DNA of 6,933 nt. Source: JBDKTK01 sp039680225. GTDB taxonomy: Bacteria > Desulfobacterota > Syntrophia > Syntrophales > UBA4778. The stretch is taken from assembly GCA_039680225.1 (NCBI GenBank), contig JBDKTK010000060.1, positions 1 to 6,933 of the forward strand, read 5' to 3'. Positions 6,746-6,933 of the stretch are shown here, piece after piece; the first letter of the stretch is position 1, and each line of letters starts with the position of its first letter. The notes under the pieces were generated by a model, which saw only the letters and a list, made by a program, of their open reading frames with translations, was not told the origin of the DNA and did no database searches. The position numbers and the translations under genes are program-made.

Positions 6746-6933
6746 GCGTCCTGGAGCAATCGTGGCCGTCATCCCCACGTACATGGCTATTGTCCCCGAC
6801 GGCTATTTCGATCGAATGGGATTTCATACACTTCAGGGGATTCATGGGGGTGAAGATGTCGCTGCAGTTCGTCTGGCAGGGCTACGACTCCATTCTGGCC
6901 GCGCCGCTGGTGCTGGACATGATTCGGCTGGCG
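6742..6933 (+). pseudogene. C-terminal fragment of an inositol-3-phosphate synthase, missing its N-terminal part; runs off the window
   Basis: An open frame starts at ATG 6742, overlapping the cmr6 stop as ATGA, and is still open at the last base. Its first ~23 codons are unrecognised. From about 6811 it reads IEWDFIHFRGFMGVKMSLQF, then VWQGYDSILAAPLVLDMIRL, which I recognise as the C-terminal region of one bacterial type of myo-inositol-1-phosphate synthase (Ino1), with its DS..AAPL.LD signature. The intact enzyme makes inositol-3-phosphate from glucose-6-phosphate with NAD, and its NAD-binding and main catalytic regions come before this point. Those roughly 300 residues are absent, so the product cannot be a working synthase. 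The start has only a weak GGGG ribosome binding site at 6735-6738. It is probably a remnant; a short translated fusion or an assembly join is possible. Confidence 0.6.

Noticed and set aside
6765..6803. Inverted repeat GCCGTC...GACGGC after cmr6 as a terminator
   Set aside because: Only a 6-base stem with a 27-base loop and no T-run follows it, so it does not look like a Rho-independent terminator.
6741..6932. A second open frame (frame 3) through the cmr6-ino1 junction reading VAVIPTYMAIVPDGYFDRMG
   Set aside because: It looks protein-like in part, but I recognise no family, and its 3' half competes with the clear Ino1 signature in frame 1. It could be a remnant of a lost gene, but cannot be supported.
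1..6933. CRISPR array, tRNA, rRNA or insertion-sequence ends
   Set aside because: No regularly spaced direct repeats, no tRNA-like fold and no transposase or terminal inverted repeats were seen; coding is nearly continuous.

Overview
The window is almost entirely one forward-strand operon encoding a type III-B (Cmr) CRISPR-Cas interference complex. In order it holds cmr2 (cas10; its 5' end lies before base 1), cmr3, cmr4, cmr5 and cmr6. The last ~190 bases carry a short reading frame that ends in the C-terminal signature of a myo-inositol-1-phosphate synthase. Gene identities rest on family motifs read directly from the translations. The base composition is fairly GC-rich, coding is dense and ATGA gene junctions are used throughout. 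This fits a GC-rich bacterium, and the motif style suggests something like Desulfobacterota or a relative, but the lineage is only a guess.

Layout. Bases 1-2991 encode Cmr2/Cas10: the tail of the N-terminal HD region, a first palm with a DGD motif, a CxxC...CxxC zinc-binding element and a second palm with an intact GGDD. Cmr3 occupies 2988-4265, Cmr4 4262-5278, Cmr5 5275-5685 and Cmr6 5678-6745. Every gene overlaps the next: 4 bases (ATGA) at cmr2/cmr3, cmr3/cmr4 and cmr4/cmr5, and 8 bases at cmr5/cmr6. Each internal start has a purine-rich ribosome binding site. No gap in the window exceeds 300 bases.

How the genes work together (family knowledge). Cmr4 forms the backbone along the crRNA and cuts target RNA with a conserved aspartate, which is present here. 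Cmr5 forms the second, helical filament. Cmr3 with Cmr2 caps the 5'-tag end of the crRNA, and Cmr6 (with Cmr1) caps the 3' end. Cas10/Cmr2 senses target RNA and makes cyclic oligoadenylates through its palm domain. The nucleotide-cyclase motifs look intact, so a cyclic-oligoadenylate signalling system is expected, but no CARF or SAVED effector is in the window. Cmr1, Cas6, Cas1/Cas2 and a CRISPR array are also absent here.

The least ordinary point is the right edge. The cmr6 stop overlaps, again as ATGA, the start of a frame that after about 23 unrecognised codons becomes the C-terminal part of an inositol-3-phosphate synthase, with the large N-terminal part missing. This looks like a recombination or insertion scar at the edge of the CRISPR cassette.
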